NCBI RefSeq assembly: GCF_018991925.1 | Contig: NW_024735554.1 | Location: 612,954-676,953 of the forward strand | Direction of reading: 5' to 3' | Length of the DNA stretch: 64,000 nucleotides | From: Homarus americanus | Lineage: Eukaryota; Arthropoda; Malacostraca; Decapoda; Nephropidae | Shown: positions 33,480-44,920 of the stretch, in pieces | Layout of the letters: the number at the start of each line of letters is the position of its first letter | Position numbering within the stretch: the stretch's first letter is position 1 | The notes under the pieces: model-generated | Database searches by the model: none | The model's input: the letters and a program-made list of their open reading frames with translations, nothing else | What the model was told of the DNA's origin: nothing | Program-made: the position numbers and the translations under genes

Positions 33480-33560
33480 TCTATTAAGCAAGCAACTTTC
33501 ACTCCTCCTCCTCCTCCTCCTCCTCCTCATCCCTCTCACACCTCCTCCTCCTCCCTCTCA
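33480..33560. repeat. (CTC)n-rich simple repeat
   Basis: Several CTC runs (33497-33556) broken by CTCACAC. No gene is seen between 33260 and 33800 apart from scattered finger-like scraps. Confidence 0.8.
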
Positions 33561-33799
33561 CACACACTGTGGTTTTCAGTGGACTGAAAGGGTGGGTGGA
33601 AGTGGATTTTACTTGTAAGAAAGAGAAAGGATCTTAACTACTCCACTCCACTTTCTTAGAATCGAATTTAAGTAGTACAAGCAGCCTTCGCTATCACCAG
33701 TTGCATCACAGCTCAAAGAAATCTTTTAAATGAGTTCTGTAATAAGAAATATTATTGGGCGGGCTAGAAAAATATTAGGGTAGTAATTTACAAAAAAAA

Positions 33800-35010
33800 A
33801 AAAAATATCGAGTCAGGCTAGTCCGCCAAAGAAATGTCTTGTTACAAAAACTTACATAAAAGTTTTATCTTTATTACTGTGGCGCAACTCGAACTGGCTT
33901 TTTTTTTGTCTTTGTCGTGTAGCTCTTCTAAAGTTTGTAGGTAGCAGTAACATTGTAGTGGACGCATATAAGATGATAAGACAGCCCCTCAAATATAATT
34001 AGACAGGACTAATAGACAGTCTTCAGGTAGCTTTTCCCTCCTCACTACTCGTCTACTCGTCTTGATACCTGCTTTCTGCTTTGTCTGAAGGATTCTTGGG
34101 CATGCCAGTTGCCACGCTTAACTTACCAAGGATAAAGAATAGTCTATTTCTTATTTGAAGAAGTGTTTTAATTTTAATGCTATTTGTGACAATATACAGT
34201 CTTATCCTCTCCCTCCTTGTCAATAGTTATGTTGCACCGCCTCTCTAGTTGAAGCAATACTCCTCCCTCATGCGGCTCCATCTAATAAAGGAAAGTCACC
34301 TTCACAAATAACCACCTTATTTCTGTAGATTATTATTTTCAGCCTAACTTAGACTGCAAAGTCATTAAAGTCATTCTTTCCCAACCATTTCATAACTACC
34401 TTTTTTTTTTCCTTTTCATTTTTTCTTATTTTCTTTCTTCTTCTTATTCTCCTTCTCCTCCTCTTCATAATTATCTTCTATTTTCTTCTCTGCATCTATC
34501 TCCTTCCCTTCTTCATTATTCTCCTTCCCTTCATAATTATCTATCTCCATCTCTTCGTTGTTGTCTTCTTCAATTTCTATTTCTTCTCTCGAAGCAGAAG
34601 CAGATGAGAAATTTAGTTTAGTAGCAGGAAAAACACTACCACAAACACTCCTCCTATTAGTTTTCTGTTTAGATTTCTCAATAATAGCTTTCTCGACGAC
34701 ATTTTGCATTGTTGAGAGAGCATTAGCTGAGGGTGTTGCACTCAGGCTTATTTGTTAAACACGCCTAATATATACGCTCTAAAGTGATGAGTCATATCCT
34801 GCATCAATATATACTCCACCTTGTAAAAAAAATATAACTCATCTACCATCTACTGAGGGAATGACTCCCGTTTAATAATTTATGTCAGTGTTTACCAAGT
34901 TACTAAAATGTTGTTTTTTAAAAAGTTTTATTTATAGATTTTAGGATTCTTTCTTAAAGAAAGAAAGAAATTTGGAAAACCCATCCAAACAAAATAAATT
35001 GTGTAGTTAC
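33800..35010. repeat. segmental duplication, copy 2
   Basis: Direct counterpart of 28540-29995. It includes the zinc-finger start (ATG 33953 on the minus strand, truncated after about 40 codons) and the Glu-rich ORF, and continues without interruption where copy 1 has the LINE. Confidence 0.8.
34416..34709 (-). CDS. Glu-rich low-complexity protein, second copy
   Basis: A 97-residue minus-strand ORF starting MQNVVEKAIIEKSKQKTNRR, then VFPATKLNFSSAS and an acidic stretch with one DNYEEEEKE unit against three in the copy at 29230-29670. The frame closes early in an A-rich stretch; the MKWLGKN-type end lies just beyond in another frame. The N-terminus differs from copy 1. It is possibly a pseudogene of copy 1 or the reverse. 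Confidence 0.4.
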   Translation of the reverse strand: MQNVVEKAIIEKSKQKTNRRSVCGSVFPATKLNFSSASASREEIEIEEDNNEEMEIDNYEGKENNEEGKEIDAEKKIEDNYEEEEKENKKKKENKKK

Positions 35011-35020
35011 CAATTTCCAT

Positions 35021-35807
35021 TCATAAACTTATATGTGATTGCTGTTCTTGTGTTGTTGGTGGCGGTTGTTGTTGTTGTTGTTGTTGTGGTTGTTGTTGTG
35101 GTTGTTGTGGTTGTTGTGGTGGTTGCGGTTGCGGTTGTTGTTGTTGGTGTGGTGGTGGTTGTGGATACATCATATTATTATAATACAGATAGGGATGACA
35201 TTGAAAATTAGATGAAGATGATGAACTATGAGGGTAAGGTATAGGAGGAAGGAAAGGTGGTGGTGGTGGGGGAGGAGGATACTGATACAATGATTGGGCT
35301 GTAGTCATAAATGGTTGTGGTTGCGAGGTTTGTGGTGGTGGTTGAGGTTGGTTGTGCTTTTGTAAAGTGTACCAGCGATAATATGACAAATAGTTATTAT
35401 TGTCATCTAGTGTTTTTCTTTGTATATTGAATAAATTACGAAATCCATCATCAAGAGTATCTTGGAGTTTATTATTTTTATCAGTACTTTCCTGACACTT
35501 TTTTTTTGTCTGATTCGTCATTATAATTTTTAATATAGCCTTGTATAATTTTTGTAATTTGGGTATCTTTTATATCCTCAGTTAAATCCATAGTTGGACG
35601 TAAAGGAAATCGCGGCAAATTTTTAATTAAATCTGCTAACTGTTTTATAACAAGACTCAAATTATCTAAATTTACAGTGTTTAAATCATCAACATCAATT
35701 TGGGGTAATTTTATGGGAGGTTCTATAATGTAAGTATAAAAATCTTCTAAATTTATCGGATTTATTGTTTGTTCCTCTCCTTTTTGAAAATGAAAAACTT
35801 GATCCAT
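35021..35807 (-). CDS. Pro/Gln-rich protein of unknown function, split by an A9 run
   Basis: Two overlapping minus-strand ORFs look like one gene. ATG 35807 (MDQVFHFQKGEEQTINPINL) runs through a non-repetitive acidic/hydrophobic region to about residue 103 (NYNDESDKKK). There an A9 run shifts it to a stop; the other frame continues CQESTDKNNKLQDTL...NYLSYYRWYTLQKH, then a Pro-rich and a long Gln/Pro-rich C-terminus ending QEQQSHISL (35021). Joined, it would be about 260 residues. The ordered N-terminus plus Q/P-rich tail suggests a nuclear or regulatory protein, but I recognise no domain. A one-base change in the A-run, real or a sequencing error, is the likely cause of the split. Confidence 0.55.
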
Positions 35808-36236
35808 TTTTATAATGTATTTTTTTTTAGGAAAAACTGCCGACGCCGCGATTTAATGTGCAAAGTCCCAATATTCTGTAGTTGTTGAAAGTGTTATATA
35901 TACACCATCTGTGAGTGACGGTGACGGACGGGAATACTGTCTCACCACCTACTCTTTTCGAAAAAAAAATGTGCCATTTAGGCTATTCTATTGATTTAGC
36001 GAAAAAGAAAAGAATAGGGTTTGAATAATATAAAAAAGGTTAACATACCATAATCCAATATATTATATTATATTCATAAACAATTTTTGTTTTTTTAAGT
36101 TAAATATCCATAATATTACCGATTAATACTTAATTGTGCAAACTTTATTAAAATTGTCGTCGATGTTGCTTGTTTGTGTTAAATGGCAATTTGTCTGCCG
36201 ACTAAGACGTAGTGGGTAGTTTTCACTATTTAGTGT

Positions 36237-36395
<159 letters not shown>

Positions 36396-36426
36396 GCCCG
36401 AGAATCTCGTAACCTACTTTGCAGAT

Positions 36427-37015
36427 CTGTAGTGATGATGGATGTTGTTACATGCAGTGATGATGGATGGTGTTATATGTAGTGATGATGGATGATGTTA
36501 TATGTAGTGATGATGGGTGGTGTTATATGTAGTGATGATGGGTGGTGTTATATGTAGCGATGATTGATGGTGTTATATGTAGTTATGATGGATGGTGTTA
36601 TATGTAGTGATGATGGATGATGTTATATGTAGTGATGATGGGTGGTGTTATATGTAGTGATGATGGATGATGTTATATGTAGTGATGATGGGTGGTGTTA
36701 TATGTAGTGATGATTGATGGTGTTACATGCAGTGATGATGGATGGTGTTATATGTAGTGATGATGGATGATGTTATATGTAGTGATGATGGGTGGTGTTA
36801 TATGTAGTGATGATGGATGGTGTTATATGTAGTGATGATGGATGGTGTTATATGTAGTGATGATGGATGATGTTATATGTAGTGATGATGGTCGATGTTA
36901 TATGTAGTGATGATGAGTGGTGTTATATGTAGCGATGATGGATGGTGTTATATGTAGTGATCATGGATGATGTTATATGTAGTGATGATGGGTGGTGTTA
37001 TATGCAGTGATGATC
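36427..37015. repeat. 25-bp minisatellite, about 23 units
   Basis: The unit is TGATGATGGATGGTGTTATA plus TGTAG, with small variants (GGGTGG, GGATGA, ACATGC). The period stays at 25. Confidence 0.95.
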
Positions 37016-37107
37016 TATCTATATAAAGCAAAGAAGTATGTCTGTTTGTGTGTGTGTTTGTTTGTGGTGTGTCCGCACGAGAATCTCGGAAACTACTTTA
37101 CCGATCT

Positions 37108-37250
37108 GTAGTGATGATGGATGGTGTTATATGTAGTGATGATGATGGATGGTATTATATGCGGTGTTGATGGATGGTGTTATATGTAGTGATGATGGAT
37201 GTTGTTATATGTAGTGATGATGGGTGGTGTTATATGTAGTAATGATATGC
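37108..37250. repeat. 25-bp minisatellite, second block
   Basis: Same unit as 36427-37015, about five or six copies, separated from the first block by ATCTATCTATATAAAGCAAA...GAATCTCGGAAACTACTTTA. Confidence 0.9.
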
Positions 37251-37370
37251 AGCAAGCCCTATGGAGAATTTTGAATTTTCCAATACACGAACGATGTCCA
37301 ACAGTAGTTCATCTGGCACCTGGAAAATGGACAAAGAGTATACTTCACAGAAGAGTCCATCCAAAATCAA

Positions 37371-37990
37371 ATGGCAAATCCTGCTGATACGACCCTCACT
37401 GTATTCTTCAAGCTTTCACAGGAAGATGAGTTTGCTCAAGTACTCCTGTATGTTGACGTACCCAAGTTCTTCATATGGCAGGATTCAATGAAAAAGTTCC
37501 AGAGAAGAGCTCAAGGATCCGATGTTGAAGGATATCCAGGGATAAAGTCAGGCAATGCTTTGGGACGTGTCTACACGGTTCGCCCCAACAACTTTGAATG
37601 CTATTGTTTGAGACTACTTTTGCACCACATCCGTGGCCCAACATCATATGCAGCACTCAAGACAGTGAATGGACAAGTCTGCAGAACCTATCAGGAAGCG
37701 TGCAATCTGCTTGGCCTACTGTAAGATGATGGTCACTGGAATGACACATTAGAAGAGGCAGCAGCTACTCAATCGTCAATGAGAATGAGGAACCTGTTTG
37801 CCATCATGATTGCTACATGTGGACCTTTTAACCCAAGCCAGCTCTGGAAAAACCACCAAGAAAGTCTTTCAGAGGATCTGCTTCGTCAAGCAAGAAGAGA
37901 ACATCCTGGTCAGAGATTGAGTTCATGGATGACATGTTCAACAGGGCTCTGTTCATGCTGGAAGACAAAGTGATGGAGCTATGCGGAAAA
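37371..37990 (+). pseudogene. Helitron protein, middle region in pieces
   Basis: One frame from 37371 gives FFKLSQEDEFAQ, NALGRVYTVRPNNFECYCLR and ALKTVNGQVCRTYQEACNLL, phrases typical of the segment just before the Helitron helicase. It stops at TAA 37722. The next pieces (NLFAIMIATCGPFNPSQLWK, then FMDDMFNRALFMLEDK) lie in changing frames up to 37990. Confidence 0.75.
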
Positions 37991-38008
37991 AACCCGACTG
38001 ATTTTTGA

Positions 38009-39484
38009 TTGCATTCCCCAAACCAAGAAGAACCAGTAGTTGCAAACAGGGAGTCGCTCAGACAGACAGACTACTCAGTTGAAGTTCTGGTGAATTTTCT
38101 TGAAGAAAATGAGCCTCACCTGGTGCTTGATCAAGCAAATGATTATGAACAGATCTTGCAAGCGATACAAGCGGAGCAGGGAGGTATGATCTTTCTCGGT
38201 GCACCTGGCGGGACAGGAAAAACATTCCTGATCAACCTTCTGTTGGCCAAAGTACGTCATCAGGGGAAAATTGCTCTTGCTGTGGCATCCTCAGGCATTG
38301 CTGCAACACTACTAGAAGGAGGACGTACTGCACACTCAACTTTTAAACTGCCTCTCAACCTCGCTCACAATGAGAATCCAGTGTGCAACATCAAAAAAGG
38401 ATCGGCAAAGGCAAAACTCTTAGAAAAATGCAGCCTCGTAGTCTTGGATGAATGCACTATGTCTCACAAGTTAGCGTTTGAAGCATTGGACAGGACCTTG
38501 CAAGACATACGAGAAAATGACCAGCTCATGGGTGGCATTACAATGGTCATTGCTGGAGACTTCCGCCAGACCCTACCTGTCATTTCTCGAAGCACTCCAG
38601 CTGATGAACTGAATGCGTGCCTCAAGGCATCATACCTTTGGAGAGGTGTTCAGACACACACCCAATCCACAAACATGAGAGTACATCTACAAGGAGATCA
38701 CGATGCTGGACGGTTTGCAAATCTTCTACTACAGGTTGGGAATGGACCTTTCCCTGTTGATTTAGAAGGACAAATAATCATTCCTCAAGGATGTGGAAAT
38801 GTTGTAAAGTCCTCAACTGAGCTCACTAACATGGTCTACCCAAACATTATCCGCCACTACAAGGATCACAAGTGGCTGCATGAACGCGCAATTCTGGCAC
38901 CAAAGAATGAAACAGTGGCTGAAATCAACATGACTCTACTCAGACAGCTTCCAGGCAGTGAGACCTTATTCAAATCTGTTGATACAGTAATCGACCAGGA
39001 CCAAGCAGTCCAGTACCCTGCAGAATTCCGTAATACTTTGGAGCCCGCTGGAATGCCTCCTCACCACCTCACTCTCAAGATTGGAACTCTTATAATGTTC
39101 TTAAGAAATCTTGAACCACCAATCCTCTGCAATGGCACAAGACTGGTGGTGAAGAACATGATGCCACATGTACTGGAAGCTTCAATATTGACAGGAAAAG
39201 CTAAAGGAGAGGACGTTTTTATACCAAGGATACCTCTCATCACCACTGACCTGCCATTTGAGTTCAAGCGACTTCAGTTCCCGGTTAAAGTGAACTTTGC
39301 CATGACCATCTACAAAAGCCATGGACAGTCCCTAAAGATGGTTGGCCTAAACCTGGTGTTTCCTTGCTTCTCTCATGGACAGTTCCATATTGGATGCTCC
39401 AGAGTGGGAACTGGCAAAAATCTGTACATACCTGCTGCGAATGGCAAAACCAAAAATGTGGTCTACCTTAATGTACTACAGTGA
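38009..39484 (+). CDS. Pif1-like helicase domain of a Helitron (partial)
   Basis: A 491-codon open frame without a proper ATG at its start, continuing the broken Helitron protein. Walker A is GAPGGTGKTF; the Walker B region is LVVLDECTM with Cys where DEATM is usual; motif III is AGDFRQTLPVI; late motifs are VNFAMTIYKSHGQSL and HGQFHIGCSRVG. This is the helicase that unwinds DNA during rolling-circle transposition. Length and motif set match the full helicase half, so this part has stayed open while the upstream region decayed. Confidence 0.8.
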   Translation: MHSPNQEEPVVANRESLRQTDYSVEVLVNFLEENEPHLVLDQANDYEQILQAIQAEQGGMIFLGAPGGTGKTFLINLLLAKVRHQGKIALAVASSGIAATLLEGGRTAHSTFKLPLNLAHNENPVCNIKKGSAKAKLLEKCSLVVLDECTMSHKLAFEALDRTLQDIRENDQLMGGITMVIAGDFRQTLPVISRSTPADELNACLKASYLWRGVQTHTQSTNMRVHLQGDHDAGRFANLLLQVGNGPFPVDLEGQIIIPQGCGNVVKSSTELTNMVYPNIIRHYKDHKWLHERAILAPKNETVAEINMTLLRQLPGSETLFKSVDTVIDQDQAVQYPAEFRNTLEPAGMPPHHLTLKIGTLIMFLRNLEPPILCNGTRLVVKNMMPHVLEASILTGKAKGEDVFIPRIPLITTDLPFEFKRLQFPVKVNFAMTIYKSHGQSLKMVGLNLVFPCFSHGQFHIGCSRVGTGKNLYIPAANGKTKNVVYLNVLQ

Positions 39485-39564
39485 GACAATGTGGAGCCTC
39501 CCGGAGGGTGGCGTCCTATTGTGGCCTAACGAAAGAACCGCTCGGAGGGCGGCGATTCCGCTAG

Positions 39565-40184
39565 TACTGTACTGTACATAACTAAGTAACCGCCGCCAGT
39601 GTGTTACAGAGAACTGACTCACCAATAACCAACCAACTGAAGCTTTGGTTATCATTGGTCATTTTATTTTTTAAGAAAGTAAGAGAATTTTATCATTTCC
39701 TCAAGACGATTTATTACACAATTTAAGCGTGAGGCACCAATTTCTGTAGTAGTTAGCGAGGAGCAAAAGGTAATCAATCATCAATCACAATCAGAAATAT
39801 CAGTTTGTATTACTTTTCACCTGCACTGATAACGTGTATTTTGTTATCTATCATACATCACCGGTAATTGCTAGTTTATCACCTTACCTGGGGATAACAA
39901 CACACATCTATGATCTATATGCCTTCATTAGTCACCTGCACTAGCCGCCTTGCTTGCTGCTGCTGACAATATATCCCTCATCGAATTACTGACTATCTGT
40001 CACCTGGAGGAATGTACCCTTAACGCCATCACCTGTGTCTTGTCATATATATTCCAGGTCTTGTCTTCCTCATGCTGCTCCCACTGAGATATTTCTACAC
40101 CGTCTACTGTACCACTAACAGCAGACACTCGTGGCCTCAAGCAGACAGTCGTAGCCTCCAGCAGACAGTCGTATGTGATTGGTG
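39565..40184. other. no gene recognised
   Basis: Mixed AT-rich sequence; a few short ORFs (such as 40000-40180 minus) do not match anything I recognise. Confidence 0.5.
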
Positions 40185-41340
40185 GGAGATCATCTAATTT
40201 GGAAAGTATAATTGTTAAATACTGAGTTTTATTACTATTGAATCTAACAAAGTTTCTACCTTCCCATTCGGCGATGCTGCACAGATCCGCATTGATAGAT
40301 GTAATGATGTCAGCTCTAGAAACAGATCTAGTTTGCGAATTAGGGGGGAAGGGAAACAATGTGAAAAAGAATGAAGAGTAGAATCATCAGCGTCAGAATG
40401 GATAGAATTAGTTGTAGTGTGAAGTAAATAATTGATAAAAAGAAGGAAGAGAGTAGGTGAAAGAGCAAAACCCTGTGGGACACCACTATTGGTAGAGAAA
40501 GAGCGAGAGATCGATCCCTCGACAACAACTGCCATGGATCGTTTCTCAAGGAAGCTAGAAATTAGAGAGCAAAGTGGCAGAGAGAAGCCATAAGAGGGAA
40601 GTGTAGAAAGCAAAGACTTGTGCCATACCCTGTCAAATGCTTTGGAGATGTCGAGGGATCGTCTAAAGTGGAGTTAGAGGAGAATAAGGTGCCAAAGAGT
40701 TTGGTTTTATCAGGGGGAGAGTTGGCTATAGAGTTATCAGGTAGGAAGAGAGGAGGAAAAGAGGGAGTGCAGATGTTATTACAGACGTTTTTGGTTCCAG
40801 AAGGATTTACAAGAAGAAGAGTTATTCAGGGCAGCGGTCTCTCTTTTTATAAAATTCTGTTTGGCCCTACGAAGAATAACCTTACAACGATTCCTAGAAG
40901 TAATGAAAGAGGAGTGAGCAACAGGAGATAGTTCCATAACTTGATACGCCCTATCTCTCTCCCTACATGCAAGAGAACAGAAGCGATCAAGCCATGAGTG
41001 TAAAGTGAAAGTTTTGGTAGAAGATGGGATAAATGCACTCATACCACCCTGTGTAACCCAAGTAATGCTGTCTGCACATGCCGAGGCGTCGCGAGTGGAA
41101 AAGCAACATTCATCCCAAGGCAAATCGGAAAAGAATTCTCGCAAGGATTGCCAGTTTCCCTTCCGATAGTGCCACAGTTGGCGATTAGTGTATATATAGT
41201 GTGTATATATAGTCCAAGTAGACAAAGTATTAAAGTGCTGACAACACACAACACTAAAAGACACAGTCACCCGCTACAAGCATAAAGGCCTTCCCTCCTT
41301 CTCTGGGAATAATGACCACTACCGACCTACCTGGCACAGC
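40185..41340 (-). mobile_element. jockey-type LINE, RT remnant
   Basis: Minus strand: a region between endonuclease and RT (41270-40780, with CADSITWVTQGGMSAFIPSS), then RT with LPSYGFSLPLCSLISSFLEK, GVPQGFALSPTLFLLF and DADDSTLHS, where YADD has lost its Tyr. Compared with the + strand copy at 46570-48410 the match ends after NSNKTQYLTI...LDDLPPIT (about 40185), so the 3' half is missing, the opposite of usual LINE truncation. The RT part is frameshifted. Confidence 0.75.
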
Positions 41341-42640
41341 TAATCATTCTGTGAAAATGATGAAGCAAAATTAATGGACGTATTATCCTCTTGTGTCCAC
41401 TCAGGATGGTGGATTTAACGAGTTAGGGGTGAAAAACCCGATTAAGGCAAAGCTGTCCAGGCGATTGATCTTTCGTGTGTGTGTGTGTGTGTGTGGTGGC
41501 GAACCTGACTCAAACCGTTTTCTGTTGCAGTAAATACAATATACACCCTCAAACACTCATAGGATAGGAATGGCAATCTTATCACAATACTGGATGAGAT
41601 GGAACACACTATTCTTCGCCTTGACTTTACAGTATATACTAAAATTAAGCATAGACAAGTGGCAGGACTGAGAGTAAGAAGAACTCTCTCTCTCTCTCTC
41701 TCTTAGTACATGTATTACAGTGATGAGGAATAAGTCTGAAGAGAATCTTGTTAACAACACAAGCAGTCGAACAAATTCTTACACCTTCTGGGAGTTAGTT
41801 ATTGTTACGTAGAAATAAGTGCTGCTGCTGCTGCTGGTTTTGTTGTTGTTGTTGGTGGTGGTGGTGTTGTTGGCGTTGTTGTTGTTGTTGTAGTTGTTGT
41901 AGTGAAGACAATTTGCGATGTCCAAAAAACCCTGCCAATAACAGGAAACTAATCATTAATTTTAAACAACTTATAACGAAAGTATCTCCATCAGTGGTGT
42001 GGAGCGGGCAGTAGTGTGATGGAGGACGGTGATGCTCCAAATATTTCGTCTCCTACAGTAACAACTCCTAGGAGACTTCACTCTCTCCTCCAGTATATTG
42101 TGTGTTATAATGTTCCAACCTCCGCTTAATGGTGGGTGTTACACAGTGTTACGACTTAAGCGAGGATTATTGTAGGCTTCCAAACACACCCATAAACACC
42201 TGACAACACCTGGTGGTTTGTCTTCTCTCTCTCTCTCTCATCACGCCACACTATAACAACATTATCACACCACCACCACGAACACCACGCTGCACTACCA
42301 CACCACCACTACTCAGCCACACCACCACCACCACTACTCAGCCACACCACCACCACCACTACTCAGCCACAGCACCACCACTTACCCACGCCACCACTAT
42401 ACAACCACACCAACACCACACCACCACTATACAACCACACCAACACCACACCACCACACAACCACGGCAACACCACACAACAACCATTACCACCATCACA
42501 CCAACAACCACCACCACCATCACATCAACACCACACCACCATCATACAACCACACCACTACCACCACACTGATGATTCAAACAACAGCACATAATTAGAG
42601 ACACACCTTGAGCTGATTGCCTGGGTACAACTCTGTCTCT
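41341..42640. other. no gene; simple repeats
   Basis: It contains (GT)n at 41476-41494, (CT)n at 41684-41702, a CTG/TTG/GGT triplet run at 41818-41900, and a long CAC/ACC-rich block at 42258-42575 with 36-base higher-order repeats (CACCACCACTACTCAGCCAC). The ORFs here are low-complexity translations of these repeats. Confidence 0.75.
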
Positions 42641-42644
42641 CATG

Positions 42645-43295
42645 TGAACTGGCGGTCCCGTCAGTCTCCGGTAATTTCCCGTCAACCAGTATCAGTGTAC
42701 AGACAAACAACAGGCAGGTAGATTTCCACCAGGTCACAGAAACACACTTGTGCACTGTAGCCTTCTTTAATAAGCACTGATTCTTCACAACACTGTTAAC
42801 AGGGTAATGGCTTCACAGCTGGGCTTCTCACATCGAATATATACTGTAGTCGGCACACTACCAGTGCACAATTCCTTAGTCTTTTCACTTATATTAATGA
42901 CAACAATTCCACAATACTTGCAGAACAATTGTCTTCAGTTGTTTTGCTAGGCTTATTCCTTACACTCTGAACAGAAGCGATCGACTAACTGACTCCTCGG
43001 TAGTCCACGGCCACTTATATACGCCTCGTCAGACGCTTCTCTAACATTCTAGAATAACCCAGAGACGCCTGGGAGATTCTAGTACCTTCTACTCTGATCG
43101 AGGCTTACAATAGTAAGTAAATCAGAACAAAAATTATGCAATACATTCTAGAATATTCTTACAAAATTAATACATTACTAAATACACGAAAATTTCACTG
43201 AATTTGCAAAAAATTACTGCTGCATGGGACAGAAAACAATCAAAACACCTAATTTTACAAAATTATAATACGAAATTATGCCTCTGCATAACACA
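42645..43295 (-). repeat. 3' LTR of the decayed gypsy element
   Basis: On the minus strand it starts TGTGTTATGCAGAGG right after a purine tract and runs about 650 bases. Its last 240 bases match 45250-45490. Confidence 0.6.
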
Positions 43296-43589
43296 CCCCC
43301 TCCCTAATCCTTGTGTCTTCCCGACACACTCATTCACTACAGTATATACATGATAATCCTGAAACTTGGTAGGTCTCCTCTTCTTCCGCTGCTGCCGCCG
43401 ACGTACTGGCGCTGCAACCTCAGTCACATCTTCACATCGGCCCCCCCTCTCCTGTCGCGTCCAATTCCACTAAGAGGGAACAGTGCTCCTCTTCCTGGTC
43501 CGTGGTCATGTTCCCTGGATCAGTACGTACGATCCTGAGTTCTTCCAGGATCTTCGGTTTGATCCTCGTCGGTGGTAGGTGACTGATCC

Positions 43590-44920
43590 TCAGAGTCTTC
43601 CCAAGTGTACCGCCCTGGCCCACGATACTACCACAAATGATTGACGTGGACTACCTTCGGCTGAGCCTTCCTTCTTCCCCTGATCCGGTAAGTCACATCT
43701 GAAAGGCGTTCCACCACAGTGTACAGTATTGTCCCATGGACTCTGCAACTTTGGTGAGTGACCCTTCTTCCGCAAAGAGTTATACAGCCAGACCTTATCA
43801 CCGTCCGTGTAGCAGAACTGGCTTGCTTTGACATCATGGTTGCGCTTCATCACTTCACCAAAGAACTCCAAAGCTCCTCGAATTTGATGGTGGACTTCCG
43901 CCAGTCTTTCTTGGGGGCTTTTGACGTAACTGGTAACTGGTGGTTTTTTTAGGAAGTTATTTATTAGGTGGTTCTCCTGTCAGCAGGTCCACTGGCAGCC
44001 GCAGTTCGTGACCCAGCATCAGTTTTGCCGGTGTGTATCCAGTTGACTCGTGTGCAGCAGACCGATAGGCCATCAGCAGAACAGGCAGCTTCTGGTCCCA
44101 TTCTGTCTGCCCCTCAACACAGCACTTGGCTAGTTCTTGTCCAAAGGTCCAAATAAACTTTTCTAACATTCCGTCTGACTGTGACCGAAGTGGAATGGTG
44201 CTAGTCTTCTTTATGCCCAACAGCTGACTCAAAATTTCTGCCCCGGTCCGAGTGCAACTCGTGAGGCACACCAAACCGGCAGAAGAACTGGTCCACCAGC
44301 AACCTGGCAACAGTCTTAGCTTCCTGATTTGGGATGTCATAAGTTTCTGGCCACTTAGTGAAGTAATTCATGGCCACTCAGATGTACTTATTCCCATCTG
44401 CAGTGAGTGGCAGAGGTCCTGCAATATCCACTGCGACCCTCTCCACTGGTGCACCTGCATGGTACAACTGCAGTGGGGCACGCATGTGTAGCTTTGTTTC
44501 CTTCTTGGCGCAGGAGATATCGCATGAACGGCACCATTCTTCCACATCTTTACGCATGCCAACCCAGTAAAACCTTTGGCGCAGGCGACTCAGGGTCTTC
44601 TTCACTCCCAGATATCCACTGGATGGATTGTTGTGCATCTCCCTCAGGATCTCTGACCTCTTCTTCTGGGGAAGTACTTTCTGCCAGTACCTGTTGAGGC
44701 CATTAGTAGTCACCCATTGGCGCTGCAGCAGACCATCCTTCAGCCGAAAAGCATCCCACTGCGCCCAGTACTTTTTAGTCGTCGGATTAGTCCCAGAGAT
44801 CGTCTCCCATGCTGGCCGCACTGAGCTCTGGTTCATCCACTCGACCATTGGTCTCAGGTCTTGGTCTTCCAGCTGCAGCTTCTCAAGGCCTTCCCCAGCA
44901 ACGGCTGGATCCTCCTCCAC
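43590..44920 (-). pseudogene. gypsy integrase remnant
   Basis: Minus strand. An open stretch 44920-44378 holds the zinc-binding region (MHNNPSSGYLGVKKT, then CRSCDISCAKK) and the core start VAVDIAGPLPL. It is cut by a stop and frameshifts; the next piece has the remaining core (KLPVLLMAYRSAAHESTGYTP, 44100-43990). A C-terminal piece (DGDKVWLYNSLRKKGHSPKL, then ERLSDVTYRI) lies at 43830-43640. Confidence 0.75.

Larger units (their letters stand above)
37015..39564 (+). mobile_element. Helitron remnant, 5'-truncated, with Pif1-like helicase
   Basis: Downstream of a (TA)/TGTTTGT-rich leader (37015-37107) lies the helicase half of a Helitron Rep/Hel protein. No HUH nickase motifs are visible upstream. 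A possible 3' end is GGCGATTCCGCTAG followed by T (39551-39565), matching the CTRR-T rule, but a convincing terminal hairpin was not found. The leader, repeated near 36391 with the minisatellite between, resembles microsatellite-bearing ends of arthropod Helitron-related repeats; this link is inferred. Confidence 0.65.

Noticed and set aside
35041..35170. Plus-strand Val-rich ORF at 34972-35211
   Set aside because: Antisense of the Gln/Pro codons of the minus-strand gene.
36427..37250. CRISPR-like array
   Set aside because: The repeats are contiguous 25-bp units with no spacers, in a eukaryotic genome; it is a minisatellite.
42213..42572. 119-codon Thr/His-rich ORF
   Set aside because: Translation of the CAC/ACC simple repeat; no non-repetitive ends.
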